A DNA stretch of 64,000 nt. Source: Chloroflexota bacterium (GTDB lineage Bacteria; Chloroflexota; Anaerolineae; 4572-78; J111). The position numbers and the translations under genes were made by a program. Positions 16,761-24,385 of the stretch are shown piece after piece (the stretch's first letter is position 1; the number at the start of each line of letters is the position of its first letter). Below the pieces are notes generated by a model, which did no database searches, was not told where the DNA came from, and worked only from the letters and a program-made list of their open reading frames with translations. The DNA lies in the NCBI GenBank assembly GCA_016860845.1, contig BOKF01000024.1:1-64000 (forward strand), read 5' to 3'.

Positions 16761-16859
16761 TTTCAAATAAGGAGGAGTGAGCATGCTCAGATGCGAACGG
16801 GGCTGCTCCGCATCTGAGCATGCTTCGCTCTTCAAAGACTTAGAAGGCGTTATTTGAAA
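16761..16859. repeat. Nested inverted repeat
   Basis: TTTCAAATAA (16761-16770) pairs with TTATTTGAAA (16850-16859), and inside it GCATGCTCAGATGCG (16781-16795) pairs with CGCATCTGAGCATGC (16809-16823). It separates the methyltransferase from the nucleotidyltransferase. No T-run is present. Confidence 0.7.
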
Positions 16860-16888
16860 GGGATTGAGCTTAGGAGGAGAGTGAAGCG

Positions 16889-18508
16889 ATGCAAATCATT
16901 ATTCCCATGGCCGGGTCGGGCACCCGCTTTGTCCGGGCCGGTTACCAAGAAATCAAACCGCTCATCAAAGTAGATGGCCGGCCGATGATCGAACATGTGG
17001 TGCATATGTTCCCTGGGGAGCATGATTTCTTGTTTATCTGCGCCCAGCCGCACCTGGAAGAGACACCCTTGCGTTCGGTCTTGAAAAGCCTGGTCCCCGG
17101 CGCAACCGTCGTCGGCATTGAGCCGCACAAAGGCGGCCCGGTCTGTACGGCCCTGGCTGCGGCCGCCCATATCAAGGACGACGAGCCGGTTATCCTTAAC
17201 TACTGTGATGCCGCCGTCTTGTGGCATTACCCCGACTTCAAACAGCGCATGGCTCAACTTAACTGCGCCGGTTCCCTGGTCGCGTTTCGTGGCTTTCACC
17301 CGCACAGCCTGGGGCCGACCCTCTACGCTTACATTCGTGAACAAAACAACATGCTGCTGGAAATTCGGGAAAAGCGGGCCTTTACCGAGCAGCGCATGAA
17401 TGAATATGCTTCAACGGGTACCTACTACTTCCGCAGCGGCGCGCTGCTCAAGTACTATTTTCGACGGGCGGTTGAGCGTGACCTGCAAACCCAGGGCGAA
17501 TATTTTGCCAGCGTCCCCTATAATCTGCTGGTCGAAGACGGCCTGCCGGTGCATGTCTACGCAGTTGGGCAGTTCACCCACTGGGGCACCCCCGAAGATT
17601 TGGCCGAATATCAGGCCTGGTCAGACTACTTTGCCCGCTACGCTCACTGGAAACCGAGCCTGCCGGAACTGCCCGGCATTAATTTGATCCCTATGGCCGG
17701 CGCCGGAGCACGCTTTAGCCGCGAGGGCTATACCCATCCTAAACCGCTGGTCCCGGTAGCCGGCCAACCGATGGTCCAGCGCTCGCTCGATACCTTCCCC
17801 CCGGCTCGCCTCTGGCTGACCGCCTGCCGGACCGAACACCTGCAAACCTCCCCCCTCCGCCCCGTGCTGACCAGCAACGGCCACCGTGTCGAAATTCTGC
17901 CGGTGGAGCAGCCTACCGCAGGCCAGGCTGTTACCTGTTTGCTGGCCCGTAACCGGCTCGACCCAAACGAACCGCTGCTGATCGCGCCCTGCGATGCCGC
18001 GCTTGTCTACGATCAAGCCCATTACGCGGCTCTGGTGAGCGATCCCCAGGTGGACTGCCTGGTCTGGACATTCCGCAACCATCCCCATGCCAACCGCCAC
18101 CCGCACCAATATGGCTGGGTCGAAGCCGGACCCAGCGGCGAAATCCAACGTATCTCCTGTAAAACGCCCCTTCACGAGGATGTCCGGCGCGACCCCGGCA
18201 TCATTGGCGCGTTTTGGTTTCGCCAGGCTCGTTTCTTCCTCGAAGCCGCCGATAGCCTGATTACCCAGAACCGGCGGGTCAACAACGAATTCTACGTTGA
18301 TTCGACCATTGAAGTGCTGTTAGAGCAAGGCCGGCGGGCCAGGCTGTTCGACGTACAGCACTATATCTGTTTCGGCACCCCCGACGACGTGCGCAGCTAC
18401 GAATATTGGGCAGCCTACTTTGACCGGGCGGCGCAGCATCCGTATCGGAACGACCGCAGACCGCAGACGGCTGACAGCATCCCCTCCCTCTGCCATAGAG
18501 AGGGTTAA
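16889..18508 (+). CDS. Tandem-domain sugar nucleotidyltransferase
   Basis: A 539-aa protein made of two NTP_transferase (GlmU/GalU-like) domains. Each begins with the nucleotide-binding signature: PMAGSGTRF at residue 6 and PMAGAGARF at about 267. Each continues with KPLI/KPLV and a later CDAA motif (NYCDAAV, APCDAAL). Activation of a sugar-1-phosphate for glycan synthesis is the likely role; one domain may have become regulatory. The last 20 residues come from a genomic hairpin repeat (18451-18534). A GT2 gene follows. Confidence 0.82.
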   Translation: MQIIIPMAGSGTRFVRAGYQEIKPLIKVDGRPMIEHVVHMFPGEHDFLFICAQPHLEETPLRSVLKSLVPGATVVGIEPHKGGPVCTALAAAAHIKDDEPVILNYCDAAVLWHYPDFKQRMAQLNCAGSLVAFRGFHPHSLGPTLYAYIREQNNMLLEIREKRAFTEQRMNEYASTGTYYFRSGALLKYYFRRAVERDLQTQGEYFASVPYNLLVEDGLPVHVYAVGQFTHWGTPEDLAEYQAWSDYFARYAHWKPSLPELPGINLIPMAGAGARFSREGYTHPKPLVPVAGQPMVQRSLDTFPPARLWLTACRTEHLQTSPLRPVLTSNGHRVEILPVEQPTAGQAVTCLLARNRLDPNEPLLIAPCDAALVYDQAHYAALVSDPQVDCLVWTFRNHPHANRHPHQYGWVEAGPSGEIQRISCKTPLHEDVRRDPGIIGAFWFRQARFFLEAADSLITQNRRVNNEFYVDSTIEVLLEQGRRARLFDVQHYICFGTPDDVRSYEYWAAYFDRAAQHPYRNDRRPQTADSIPSLCHREG

Positions 18509-18534
18509 GGTAGGAAAACGACGGTCTGCGGTCG
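18451..18534. repeat. Hairpin repeat spanning a stop codon
   Basis: Perfect 13-bp arms CGACCGCAGACCG (18451-18463) and its complement (18522-18534) enclose a CCCTC/GAGGG hairpin. The left arm codes for the C-terminus of the nucleotidyltransferase; the stop codon lies in the loop. Confidence 0.7.
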
Positions 18535-18566
18535 GCCAGCAGCGGTCGTCATTAGGAGAAGAGTCA

Positions 18567-19283
18567 TTGAACATCTGCCTGTCTATCATTTTGCCCTGCT
18601 ACAACGAGGCCGGCAACCTGCCGTTGCTGCTGGAGGGCTACCGCCAGGTCTGGCGGGATTTGCCGGCGGAGCTGATTCTGGTGGATAACGGCTCAACCGA
18701 TCCCACCGCCGCAGTGCTGGCCCAAGAATTGGCCCGGCCTGACCTGGCTTTTGCCCGCATCGTGCGGGTTCCTCAGAATCGCGGCTATGGCCACGGCCTC
18801 CACACCGGCTTGCAGGCGGCCCGGGGCGAGTTTGTCGCCTTCTCTCACGCCGATATGCAGTGCAGCCCGGCGGATGTTTTCAGGGCCTATGACCGGCTTA
18901 GAGCTGCGCCCAACCCGGCCCAAACGTTGGTCAAAGGCCGGCGCAGCGGGCGAGAGTTCAGTACGGCATTGATTACCGCTGGCATGGGTCTGCTGGCCTC
19001 AACCATCCTGCTGACCCCGCTAACCGACATCAACGCCCAGCCCAAAGTGTTTCATCGCAGCCACCTGGCCCGCCTGACCCAGCCGCCGGACGGTTTCCAG
19101 TTTGACCTGTACGTGCTTTATCGCGCCCGGCGGGCGGGGCTGAAGATCTTAACCATCCCCGTGCTCTTTGGCGAGCGTCTGCACGGCCAATCCAAGTCGG
19201 CCTTTAACATTTTTGCCCGCTACCGGACCATCGGGGCGATCCTAACCTACATTTTTCGCTTGCGCTTTGGAGGCGCGGCTTGA
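18567..19283 (+). CDS. Glycosyltransferase family 2
   Basis: A 238-aa GT-A glycosyltransferase. The nucleotide-sugar site is seen as LPCYNEAGNLP, LVDNGSTDPT and SHADMQCSP (a DxD-like triad in HADMQ), and GRRSGRE follows. It resembles dolichol-phosphate-sugar or undecaprenyl-phosphate-sugar synthases, which would supply the ArnT/PMT-like transferase encoded directly downstream. The TTG start at 18567 is chosen because AGGAG lies 8 nt upstream and homology begins at SIILPCYNE; the longer frame from 18420 overlaps the preceding gene and repeat. Confidence 0.85.
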   Translation: MNICLSIILPCYNEAGNLPLLLEGYRQVWRDLPAELILVDNGSTDPTAAVLAQELARPDLAFARIVRVPQNRGYGHGLHTGLQAARGEFVAFSHADMQCSPADVFRAYDRLRAAPNPAQTLVKGRRSGREFSTALITAGMGLLASTILLTPLTDINAQPKVFHRSHLARLTQPPDGFQFDLYVLYRARRAGLKILTIPVLFGERLHGQSKSAFNIFARYRTIGAILTYIFRLRFGGAA

Positions 19284-21016
19284 AAATAATACAGCCGCTT
19301 TTGCGCCGGCCAATCTGGTTGTTACTTGTCGTCGCCGTCGCCATCCGCATCCTCCCGGCAACGGTGCGTTTTGTCATCGGCAGTGATGACGGCCTGTTTC
19401 TAACCCTGGGCCAAAACCTGGCCGCCGGCCGGGGCTATACCGGCGACGGCCTGACCACCCAGATTGACTTTCCCCCTGGCTACCCCTTCTTTACCGCCGC
19501 AGTCTATTGGCTGGGCGGCGGCCTGGAACTCCCGACCAGGCTGAATATTCTGGCCATCGGGGCGTTGCTGCCGCTGCCGGTCTACTGGCTTGCCCGCCAG
19601 CTCAGCGATGCCAAAACCGCACTGCTGGCCGGCCTGCTAACGGCCCTGCATCCGGCCCTGGTGCTGGCCCAGGGGAATCTGGAGTCGGTGGCCGAACAGC
19701 CCTATGCCTTGCTGCTGTACACTGCCTGGGGTTTGCTGTGGTGGGGGTTTACTTGCCGTAAATTACAGAATCTACGCGGTCATGTCATTTCGAGCGACGA
19801 TAGGAGTGAGAAACCCCTCAAGACTGCTCTTGCAAGACGCGGCACTAGGGATTTCTCCCTCCGCTCCGCTCCGGTCGAAATGACATACTCAGGCCCGCTG
19901 CATAACTCCTGTAAATTATGGGTTTTTGGTCTGGCCGGGCTGTTAATTGGCATGGCTCACCTGGTCCGGTGGGAAGGGGTGATTTTGGGGCTGGTGGCGG
20001 CAGGAATCATCGTTTTGGTTCTGCGTCGAGCGGCGGTTGGGCCGGCCCTGCTCTTTCTGGCCGGGCTGGGGCTGTTTGCCGTGCCGTATGCGCTGTACCT
20101 TTACCAGCACACCGGCTCGATCCTCAGCCCTAAAACCATGCTGACCCAACTCCACGCGGCGGCTATTGACGCGTCTGCCAGCGACCCCTTTGCCTTTGAA
20201 AAATCGTTTTACGAACCTTACGAGCTGTGGCTGGCTAATCCCACCCGGCCGCCGGAGGTGGTCCGGGAAAGCCGCACCGCGGCGTTGCAGCGTTACGCCG
20301 GTAATGTTTTCCTGGAAGCGCGGTTGTGGTTCACCTCGTTCAGTTTCATGACGATTTTCTGGATTGTGCCCTGTAGCGTTGGGTTGTGGGCTTTGGGCCG
20401 CAAGCAGACTCTCTTTTTGCTGCCGTTGTTGATCCCGCTGGCCTTCATCCCGGCTTCGGTGGTTGACCCGCGCTACTTCCTGATCCCTTTGCCTATCCTG
20501 ATGATCTTCACTGCACACGGCTGGACGTGGCTGGAGGAAAGATTGCCGGCTTTGCCCCTCTCCCTGCCAGGCAGAGGGGGTAGGGGAGAGGGTCAGCCTT
20601 TTGGCTTTGTCACATCCCAATCCGTTTCCCCAGCCATACTGCTCGTCGCGGCCACATTAGTGCTTTTCACCCTGGCCAGCCTGGCCGGCCCTTTCCTTTA
20701 TCCTCGCCCGGTGGAGTATCGTACTGCCGGCCTGGCTTTGCGCCAGCAGATTGCCCCTGGCGCTCATATTCTGGCCCGTAAGCGGCAGGTCGCCTTTTAT
20801 GCCAACGGCGTGTGGGACTGGCTGCCCTTTGCCGAATTGGAGGGAGTTCTGGCCTACGCCGCCACCCACCGGGCCGATTATCTGGTCCTGGATCATTACA
20901 CCACGCCTGACCTGCGCCCTCAACTGGCGCACCTGCTCGATCCGGCCAACGCTCCGGCCAGCCTGACGCCGGTCTATGTTGGAGATGATGTTATTGTTTA
21001 TCACATTCTGAGATAA
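19280..21016 (+). CDS. ArnT/PMT-like membrane glycosyltransferase with two in-frame repeats
   Basis: A 578-aa polytopic protein of the PMT_2/ArnT (GT39/GT83) kind, which transfers a sugar from a polyprenyl phosphate on the outer face of the membrane. The first loop has the catalytic-type acidic pair in IGSDDGLF. The gene overlaps the GT2 stop (TTGA) and has GGAGG 6 nt upstream, so translation is coupled. Residues about 168-202 are encoded by a copy of the TGTCATTTCGA palindromic element (19783-19885) and residues about 425-438 by another repeat (20555-20592). Both fall in loops between hydrophobic segments and keep the frame. Confidence 0.82.
   Translation: MKIIQPLLRRPIWLLLVVAVAIRILPATVRFVIGSDDGLFLTLGQNLAAGRGYTGDGLTTQIDFPPGYPFFTAAVYWLGGGLELPTRLNILAIGALLPLPVYWLARQLSDAKTALLAGLLTALHPALVLAQGNLESVAEQPYALLLYTAWGLLWWGFTCRKLQNLRGHVISSDDRSEKPLKTALARRGTRDFSLRSAPVEMTYSGPLHNSCKLWVFGLAGLLIGMAHLVRWEGVILGLVAAGIIVLVLRRAAVGPALLFLAGLGLFAVPYALYLYQHTGSILSPKTMLTQLHAAAIDASASDPFAFEKSFYEPYELWLANPTRPPEVVRESRTAALQRYAGNVFLEARLWFTSFSFMTIFWIVPCSVGLWALGRKQTLFLLPLLIPLAFIPASVVDPRYFLIPLPILMIFTAHGWTWLEERLPALPLSLPGRGGRGEGQPFGFVTSQSVSPAILLVAATLVLFTLASLAGPFLYPRPVEYRTAGLALRQQIAPGAHILARKRQVAFYANGVWDWLPFAELEGVLAYAATHRADYLVLDHYTTPDLRPQLAHLLDPANAPASLTPVYVGDDVIVYHILR
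19783..19885. repeat. TGTCATTTCGA palindromic element, in-frame copy
   Basis: Begins TGTCATTTCGAGCGACGA and ends with the complementary TCGAAATGACA, 103 bp. Related copies are at 25914-26011, 34301-34398 and, partly, 57336-57398. Here it is read through as protein. Confidence 0.8.
20555..20592. repeat. CCCTCTCCC/GGGAGAGGG-type repeat inside a gene
   Basis: The arm CCCCTCTCCCTGCC and its purine-rich partner are read in frame as PLSLPGRGGRGEG. The same class of repeat is intergenic at 29181-29243, 33532-33577 and 63951-63985. Confidence 0.6.
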
Positions 21017-21034
21017 CCCAGTTCGGAATTAGCT

Positions 21035-21166
21035 CGAAAATCACCCCTTTCGACAAGCTCAGGACGCAGCTTCGATACGGGCTAATGCCCTACTCAGGAT
21101 GATTTTCGGCTTAAATATCGCACCCTGAGTAGCCTTGAACGAAGTGAAAGGCGTATCGAAGGGTGC
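21035..21166. repeat. Double hairpin intergenic repeat
   Basis: CGAAAATCA (21035-21043) pairs with TGATTTTCG (21100-21108), and GCACCCT (21120-21126) with AGGGTGC (21160-21166). Inner segments such as TTCGATACG are shared in reverse between the two hairpins. It fills the gap before the NTP_transf_5 gene. Confidence 0.65.
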
Positions 21167-21201
21167 AATTTGGGAAACTCCGGACTTACGCGAGAACGGA
21201 A

Positions 21202-22419
21202 ATGACCTTACTGGCTGCCGCCCAACTTATCGTAAATAGTCTCCGCCTCGACGCTTCCGCGCCGCCGATTGAAGGGGCGGTGGATTGGGCGCAACTGCTT
21301 CACCATGCCGACGGCCATTCGCTGACGCCGTTGTTATACAGTGTCTGGCGCGACGCCGGACAGCTTGACCGGCTTCTGCCCGCCGTTTGCCAACAAATGG
21401 CCCAGGCATACGCCGACAACGCCGCCCGTAATCATAACATTCGCCAGGAGCTGGTCGAATTGGATGGACTTCTGACCGAGGCCGGCGTGCCGCATCTCCT
21501 GCTCAAGGGCTGGTCGTTGATTGAAACCCTCTACCCCGACCCGGCCCAGCGGGTGCTGTACGATCACGATTTTCTCGTCCCCGCCGGCCAGGCCGAAAGG
21601 GGCCATCGCGCCCTGCGGGCCGCCGGGTTTCGACCCCTGCCCGGCAAGGATGAGTGGGTAGAGAAACACCTGCCGGCGTTGTGGCGCAACGACGGCTACG
21701 AGTGGAGCGGCTACTTGTTTGACCCGCTTTATCCTCGCCCGGTCGAATTGCATGTACGCCTGTGGGAGCAGGGCTGGCGGGGTTTACAGGTGGGCCAACT
21801 GCCCGATCCCTGGGCCGACGCCGCCACCCAGACCATTGCCGGCGTGCCGATGCAGCGTCTGGCGGATGAAGCGATGCTCATCCACCTGGCCATGCACTTT
21901 GCCGGTCACCTGGTCGAGCGGGAAGCGCGGCTGAACCAACTGCTGGACCTGGCCCGCCTGGCTCAAAAAACGGCAGCTACGTTGGATTGGGAGAAGGTGC
22001 TGCGCCAGGCCGAGCAGGCCCAGGTCAGCCGCTTTGTCTACGCCTCGCTCTTTTTGGCCCGCCAGATCTTTGGCTCGCCGCTGCCGCCCCAGGCTGTTTG
22101 GCAGCGCATGGCAGCAGTCACGCCGCCCAGCTTCCGCGCCTGGCTGGCCGAGGACGGCGCGGCGGATGTCCTCACCGGCGACTTCCGGCGGCGGGACAGG
22201 GGCAAGGATTATCAATTGACCTTTTTGGCGGCCCGGTCAATAGGGGAACACCTGGGGATTATCCGCTTTGCCGCCTTACCGCCGTTGGGTCAACTGGCGG
22301 CCAAGTATAAGCTGCGCCGACGCTGGCTGGGTCCGCTGCTCTATCCGCGCTACGTGGCTGAGCGGGTCGGCAGCTATGGCCGGGGCGTGCTGCGTAGTAG
22401 CAAGAATGGAGAGGAGTGA
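21202..22419 (+). CDS. NTP_transf_5-like nucleotidyltransferase family protein, copy 1
   Basis: A 405-aa protein of the uncharacterised nucleotidyltransferase_5 family. The core is LLTEAGVPHLLLKGWSL followed by VLYDHDFLVPA, where the D-x-D pair in YDHDF fits a nucleotidyltransferase metal site. A helical region with HLAMHFAGHLVEREARL follows. The family often sits next to HprK-like ATPases, PqqD proteins and asparagine synthetases; a second member is at 43590-44732. The substrate is unknown. ATG 21202 is used because upstream residues come from the intergenic repeat. Confidence 0.75.
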   Translation: MTLLAAAQLIVNSLRLDASAPPIEGAVDWAQLLHHADGHSLTPLLYSVWRDAGQLDRLLPAVCQQMAQAYADNAARNHNIRQELVELDGLLTEAGVPHLLLKGWSLIETLYPDPAQRVLYDHDFLVPAGQAERGHRALRAAGFRPLPGKDEWVEKHLPALWRNDGYEWSGYLFDPLYPRPVELHVRLWEQGWRGLQVGQLPDPWADAATQTIAGVPMQRLADEAMLIHLAMHFAGHLVEREARLNQLLDLARLAQKTAATLDWEKVLRQAEQAQVSRFVYASLFLARQIFGSPLPPQAVWQRMAAVTPPSFRAWLAEDGAADVLTGDFRRRDRGKDYQLTFLAARSIGEHLGIIRFAALPPLGQLAAKYKLRRRWLGPLLYPRYVAERVGSYGRGVLRSSKNGEE

Positions 22420-22423
22420 AGCA

Positions 22424-23053
22424 TCAATTTCTTTGATAGATATGGTAATCTTCGTTCTCGATATACACGACCCCATGGTTGCTCTGTTTGAGGGTACGTC
22501 TGGCTTTGGTAGCCCTGGGCTGACTGCCCATAAATCTATCTAAATTCTCTTCAATGAACGAGTACCTATTTTTGCGAAATTGCACAACAGTCACCAGCTT
22601 GAACTCGCCCTGACCTGCCGTCTCTTCGGCCTCGTGGTGATGGTTGTTTGTCAGCAGGAGGCCGCCCCGCTTGAGATAGTCCTGACAGGCTTGGTAGATA
22701 CCCCCGGCATAAAGCGAAATCAAAAGATCAAATTCTTCATCCAGCCGGGGCATTGCTGCGATATAGTCGTGGGCGATAAAGCGGAAGAAGGCAGACCGCT
22801 TGTAGGTCTTGCGGCTGTTGATATAAGCTGAAACGCTGTCCCTGTCGGCAAAGAATGCCTGCGCCTGGGGGTCGCGGTCTATGTAAACGACGTGAGGAAA
22901 AAAGAAAGAAGGCGTGATATGAACAAAGCTGCCCGGATATAAAACGTGCTGGCAGTTGTATTTTTCTCGAACCGCCTTAAACAGGCCCGCTCGCTCGAAT
23001 TGGAGATCGCTGTAAAATTTCTTGTATAGGTCTATGACCGATTTGCTCTTCAT
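22424..23053 (-). CDS. Uncharacterised protein with a methyltransferase-like fold
   Basis: A 209-aa protein with a weak Rossmann methyltransferase pattern: HVLYPGSFVHITPSFFF in place of motif I, VVYIDRDPQA as motif II, DLLISLYAGG and then GGLLLTNNHHHEA. The glycine-rich loop is not canonical, so SAM binding is not certain. It is convergent with the preceding gene (4-bp gap) and lies 21 bp from the next minus-strand methyltransferase, with which it probably forms an operon. Confidence 0.5.
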   Translation of the reverse strand: MKSKSVIDLYKKFYSDLQFERAGLFKAVREKYNCQHVLYPGSFVHITPSFFFPHVVYIDRDPQAQAFFADRDSVSAYINSRKTYKRSAFFRFIAHDYIAAMPRLDEEFDLLISLYAGGIYQACQDYLKRGGLLLTNNHHHEAEETAGQGEFKLVTVVQFRKNRYSFIEENLDRFMGSQPRATKARRTLKQSNHGVVYIENEDYHIYQRN

Positions 23054-23074
23054 CTAACCGTGGGAAGATCATTC

Positions 23075-23977
23075 TTACTTTTCAAAAGCGAAGAACTGCT
23101 GCTTATCCTGGCGGCGGATGTGGGCAGGATAGAACCGATCCTCGTTTAACTCTGTGCCGCTGTGATGGCCCAGCAGCCGCCAGCCGGCGCTGGCAGCGTC
23201 GGCCGTCACTTCGTCGGCCCGGTAAAGGTGGTAATAGACCAGCCCCGGTGTGGATTGGAGGCTGAACTGGGCTACCTGGGTATCGCCCGGCTCGGCCCCG
23301 TTGGGGTAAAAGTGCCGGACCAGGTCAACCCAGCCGGGCCAGGTGCGCCAGCGCAGGGTTCGGGCCAGCCCGCGGGCGTGCCAGATCAGTGGATGAACCC
23401 GGCGCGTCTCGCGGCTCCATAGGGTAGTGTCGGCGGTGGAGGGTTGGGAGGCGGGTTTCTGTTTAGGGGTAACAAATTTCTGTTGCAGCCAGTATAGGTA
23501 ACAGCTTAGAGCCGGGGCCAGGTTATCCAGCCCCAGAATTAACCGGCCGCCCGGTTGGGTCACACGGGCCAGTTCGGCCATGGCCTGGCGGCGCTTGGCT
23601 CGACCGGGAATGTGCTGGAGCGCGCCGAAGAACATAAACACGGCGGTAAAGGCGTTGTCGGTAAAGGGTAAAGCCAACAGATTGGCGGCGCTGAACTGCG
23701 CTTCGGATGATAGAGCACGTCCCGCCAGCAGCATCGGCAGGCTCAGGTCAATGCCTGTGACCGTATACCCGGCCCGGTTCAAGGCCAGCACGGCCCGTCC
23801 CGCCCCGCAGCCGACATCGAGCAGGCGGCCGGTCGCTGGAAAGTAGCGGGCTATCATTTCTTGTTCGCACTTTTGCAGACCCTGCCTGCTCAGGTTTTGC
23901 CAACAAGTTACCACTTCCGGTTGGCTGTATTTTTCGGCAGTGCTGATTTCGCTCATTTTTTCGTCAAGGCTTGACAC
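23075..23977 (-). CDS. Class I SAM-dependent methyltransferase
   Basis: A methyltransferase of about 300 aa (Methyltransf_11 type). Motif I is LLDVGCGAGRAV, motif II VTGIDLSLPML, the acidic and post-I region AANLLALPFTDNAF, and motif IV is followed by PGGRLILGLDN. The target is unknown; the C-terminal third (after residue 170) has no recognised domain. The start is GTG 23977 or ATG 23956. A TATAAT on the minus strand at 23993-23998 lies so close that the transcript would be almost leaderless for the GTG. Confidence 0.82.
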   Translation of the reverse strand: MSSLDEKMSEISTAEKYSQPEVVTCWQNLSRQGLQKCEQEMIARYFPATGRLLDVGCGAGRAVLALNRAGYTVTGIDLSLPMLLAGRALSSEAQFSAANLLALPFTDNAFTAVFMFFGALQHIPGRAKRRQAMAELARVTQPGGRLILGLDNLAPALSCYLYWLQQKFVTPKQKPASQPSTADTTLWSRETRRVHPLIWHARGLARTLRWRTWPGWVDLVRHFYPNGAEPGDTQVAQFSLQSTPGLVYYHLYRADEVTADAASAGWRLLGHHSGTELNEDRFYPAHIRRQDKQQFFAFEK

Positions 23978-24385
23978 GGCAAAACATAATGCATTATAAT
24001 ACGCATTGCCATCCCCTCCTAATCTCAGAAATACAACTCAATGTAACAATGATGTTGCGGCACAAAATAGTCTTCTTGATGTGTTGGATAATTTTAGAAA
24101 AATAGGATTGCCGCGAATGCAGGAGGCTATTTTCCGATATATCAAATTTCAGCCCAAATCACAATTTAGAGTTGACCGGCGATCCCAATTGTTAATAAAG
24201 GTTTACGTATCTTTAACGCCGTTTTAACCCGGGTTTAAAAACGGGTTAAATGGCGTTTGATAGAGTCTACCGCGTGCGCTGAGCCGGAAAGGGGGTATAA
24301 CCGCTACAGAGAGTTACCGTAGAAGTATTGCCTAGGGATGTAGGCAAAAACAAAACCCATTATTTCTCAATTGGAGGAGATTATC
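23978..24385. other. Divergent intergenic region (408 bp)
   Basis: It separates the minus-strand methyltransferase from the ABC importer operon. It holds a palindromic ATTATAAT (23993-24000) usable as a -10 in either direction, a stem-loop at 24215-24257, and a short GCCTA/TAGGC hairpin shortly before the SBP gene. A 73-codon frame at 24006-24227 has no supporting features and is not called. Confidence 0.5.
24215..24257. repeat. Stem-loop upstream of the ABC importer operon
   Basis: AACGCCGTTTTAACCCG faces CGGGTTAAATGGCGTT around a short A/T-rich loop, a nearly perfect inverted repeat with one bulge. It could be an operator or a terminator-like structure. Confidence 0.5.

Noticed and set aside
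18420..18566. Longer N-terminus for the GT2 protein
   Set aside because: It overlaps the preceding gene and a hairpin repeat. A good ribosome-binding site and the GT2 core begin at TTG 18567.
24006..24227. 73-codon frame in the divergent intergenic region
   Set aside because: There is no ribosome-binding site and no recognisable protein pattern, and it overlaps promoter-like sequence and a stem-loop.
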